64,000 nt of DNA, taken from the NCBI RefSeq assembly GCF_003576645.1, contig NC_044924.1:29417600-29481599 (forward strand), given 5' to 3'. The position numbers were made by a program, and so were the translations under genes. Shown here piece after piece: positions 62,040-64,000 of this stretch (position 1 is its first letter; each line of letters starts with the position of its first letter). Source of the DNA: Ipomoea triloba (Eukaryota; Streptophyta; Magnoliopsida; Solanales; Convolvulaceae). The notes under the pieces were generated by a model that searched no databases, was not told the origin of the DNA, and was given only the letters and a program-made list of their open reading frames with translations.

Positions 62040-62049
62040 CATGACCTTA

Positions 62050-63047
62050 AGTTTGATCACTCAAACAAAAGGTTCGACAAACTAGAACAACAGGCAAATA
62101 CTCCGTACAGTTTACGGAAGTGTTTGGGAGAATTTTCTTTGAAGAAAACGATTTTGATGAGAGGAAGAGAGAAAACAAAGATTTTGAGAGTTCTCTACCC
62201 CCCCCCCCCCCCCCCCCCCCCNTCCCCCCGTTCAAAATCAACAGCTCAACAATTCCGTCCAACACCAATGTTTAAATAGGAGATGAGGAAATTAATAGCA
62301 TTAATCAATGACATTATTCATCTGGATTAAATCAGATTTGTAACCCTCCATAATAGCAACTTTAATATGTAATTCAACATAGCAGTTACTACCGTTAATT
62401 ATTTGAAATTAAATTGGAATTAATTTGAAATTAATTCATTAAATTGGAATTAATTTGAAATTAATTCCTATAGATCAGAATTAACACTGTCCAGAACGGT
62501 ATTCCAAAGCATACTTCGAGTAGTACGAGCAGTACCCATGAATAGTTGCCTGAAGGTTACACCTGAATAGTCAATTTTACTACTCGGCCAAACTGGGTTG
62601 ACTGAATAGTAGTACCCATCATTCAACGTTCTGAACAGTGGCTCTGAGTTGGAAAAAATATACGAAAATTTGTTCAACGTCATATTCATTTTGAGATTTG
62701 ATTTGCGCCCCTTGCACGCGATAGAGAGCCTTTATGTTATACAATGCAACATGCCTCTAAAGAGCTCTTGTATGTATAGTGGTGTAAACCCACTTCCCAA
62801 ACCAATATGGGACAACTGTTTTTACAAAGCCTTTCTACCTTCATTTTCAACTAAAATGAGTTTACTTTGAGAATTATTTTCTCACTCACTCATTATCTAT
62901 TTTGAGCTTACAATATATCAATTTCTTCGTTTCACTACAAAGAACCCGATCCACTTTCACCCGATCCAAATTGGAAGTGAACCCCATATATATTTACATC
63001 ACAAAATAACAACTTTTATACTATTTTATGCTAAAAATTTCAACCAC
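62050..63047 (-). repeat. LTR-like repeat sequence with poly-C/N defect
   Basis: 62050-62640 resembles the right third of blocks A/B (ccagaacggtattcc, ggttacacctgaatag, aatttgaaattaatt). 62685-63047 matches the LTR-like segment at 53436-53815. Together they suggest one LTR or LTR plus internal stub of a single family. A poly-C run with N at 62222 (62200-62228) is another assembly defect. Confidence 0.45.
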
Positions 63048-63070
63048 ACATGAAAAATGATAATAATTAT

Positions 63071-63071
<1 letters not shown>

Positions 63072-63101
<30 letters not shown>

Positions 63102-63133
63102 AAGAAGAAGAAGAAGAAGAAGAAGAAGAAGAA
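63072..63133. repeat. (AAG)n microsatellite
   Basis: About twenty AAG triplets, about 350 bp upstream of the E3 ligase ATG. Confidence 0.95.
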
Positions 63134-63354
63134 ATCTCTACCAAACAGGCCTTTAGTTTTTTTTTTGAAAAATATTGTTTCAATTTTGGGCCCAGTCCAA
63201 ATCCCAAACTCGGCCCGATTGAACCAAATATAAAGTTCCGAGCTCAAGACTCAAGAGTGCGCGAAACGCCATTGCCAAACCTTGATCTCTTTCTCTCTCT
63301 CTCTCTCTTCTACCCTAGTTCTCTGCAACCGGAAAGCTGTCACCACTTAAAGCT

Positions 63355-63464
63355 GTAAGTCTTTCCATTTGTATCTTGATTCATGAACTAGAAAAAATTG
63401 ACGAGTTTCAGATATCTTTTGTTTTTGAACTCATTCTTTTGCGCTTTTCATCTTGAATTCTCAG
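63355..63464 (+). other. Putative 5' UTR intron of the E3 ligase gene
   Basis: A ctctct-rich leader (63290-63309) is followed by agct|gtaagt and, 110 bp on, by gaattctcag just 15 bp before the ATG. Leader introns are common in plants; no transcript evidence is available here. Confidence 0.5.
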
Positions 63465-63479
63465 TAACTCTAAACTCTA

Positions 63480-64000
63480 ATGGCGTGTAATGTGAAAGAC
63501 ACGCATTCCCTGACCAATTGGATGTCCCGTCCGCGAAGACCTGGCCCCGATCATAGCAGCAATCCTAATGGAAATGCCGCGGAAAGAAGTGCATTTCCCA
63601 ATTCAAGTTCAGAATCTGGTGATTTGGCCCAGAACCCGAACCCTAACCTAAGTGCCTTCTTTACTGACGAGCAATTGAAAAGAACGCTGTTGAATAAATT
63701 GGAGTTTGCGTGTAAAGAGGTGATCTCTAAACTTGTTTCTCTAGGGCACGATGAGAATGTGGCTATGAAGGCTGTGCTTAGAAATGGGTATTGGCAGGGG
63801 GACAAGGATGCGTTGGCAAATATATTTCAAAATTCTTTATCGTATTTCGAAGATGGGAATAGTGTGCGTTCTGAGAACTCTGAACATAGTTTCTCTGATT
63901 TAAAGCAGTTGAAGGAATGCTCCCTAGCAGGGATGGTGTGCATGTTGCAACGGGTTAAGCCTCATTTGAGCAAAGGAGATGCAATGTGGTGTTTACTGAT
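63480..64000 (+). CDS. MIP1-type RING E3 ubiquitin ligase, N-terminal part (truncated by window end)
   Basis: Open frame of 173 codons with no stop, running off the edge. Residues 1-60 are a variable Ser/Asn/Pro-rich leader. A UBA-like helical module follows (64-104: LKRTLLNKLEFACKEVISKL ... DENVAMKAVLRNGYWQGD), then LANIFQNSLSYF, then the family signature SLAGMVCMLQRVKPHLSKGD ending AMWCLL. These match the MND1-interacting protein 1 / RF298-like family, whose C-terminal coiled coil and RING lie beyond the window. The family is taken to act as RING-type ubiquitin ligases; the catalytic part is not visible. Upstream: CT-rich leader and probable leader intron. Confidence 0.88.
   Translation, partial: MACNVKDTHSLTNWMSRPRRPGPDHSSNPNGNAAERSAFPNSSSESGDLAQNPNPNLSAFFTDEQLKRTLLNKLEFACKEVISKLVSLGHDENVAMKAVLRNGYWQGDKDALANIFQNSLSYFEDGNSVRSENSEHSFSDLKQLKECSLAGMVCMLQRVKPHLSKGDAMWCLL

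Noticed and set aside
63551..63805. 84-codon minus-strand frame
   Set aside because: Antisense shadow of the MIP1-like E3 coding sequence.

Overview
This is a 64 kb piece of plant nuclear DNA, most likely from a eudicot. Evidence for that: spliced genes with GT-AG introns, plant-only families (SAUR, AHL, ferredoxin C2, LSD1-type zinc fingers, MIP1-type RING ligase), strongly AT-rich intergenic DNA, and many plant-type mobile elements. The species cannot be read from the sequence alone. Five isolated single N bases, one 65-base N block and several huge homopolymers show a draft assembly with imperfect gap joins.

Five protein genes can be supported. A SAUR gene (minus strand, 642-1025) is intronless. 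An AT-hook nuclear-localized (AHL) DNA-binding protein (minus, 7941-12523) has five exons and 426 residues. Ferredoxin C2 (plus, 21218-25344) has six exons and 188 residues. An LSD1/LOL1-like triple zinc-finger protein (minus, 28028-30480) has five coding exons and 142 residues. The first 173 residues of a MIP1-type RING E3 ligase (plus, from 63480) run off the right edge. Exons were joined by hand from splice sites, phase and family motifs. From memory, the order FdC2 - LOL1 - MIP1-like matches neighbouring loci on Arabidopsis chromosome 1, so this looks like an old syntenic block expanded by transposons. The genes do not form one pathway: their products act in growth response (SAUR), chromatin (AHL), plastid electron transfer (FdC2), cell-death control (LOL1) and ubiquitination (E3).

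The rest is mostly mobile or repeated DNA. 1-7.9 kb holds foldback elements, a 1365-bp exact duplication split by one N, and a LINE-like tail. 12.75-18.6 kb is two copies of a ~2.8-kb block, each built from four ~0.45-kb subunits and later hit by other insertions. 34.8-39.6 kb is a complete, very young Ty1/copia retrotransposon with an open 1423-codon gag-pol, near-identical LTRs and a 5-bp target duplication. 41.7-45.9 kb is a cluster of non-autonomous Helitrons. 53.4-56.6 kb is a candidate Helitron carrying decayed replication-protein-A-like exons. Foldback (MITE) elements with clear 9-10 bp target duplications sit at 17.6, 29.1, 49.6 and 61.6 kb, and SINE-derived copies at 16.7, 34.5, 56.7 and 57.6 kb. 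No rRNA, tRNA gene or CRISPR array was recognised.
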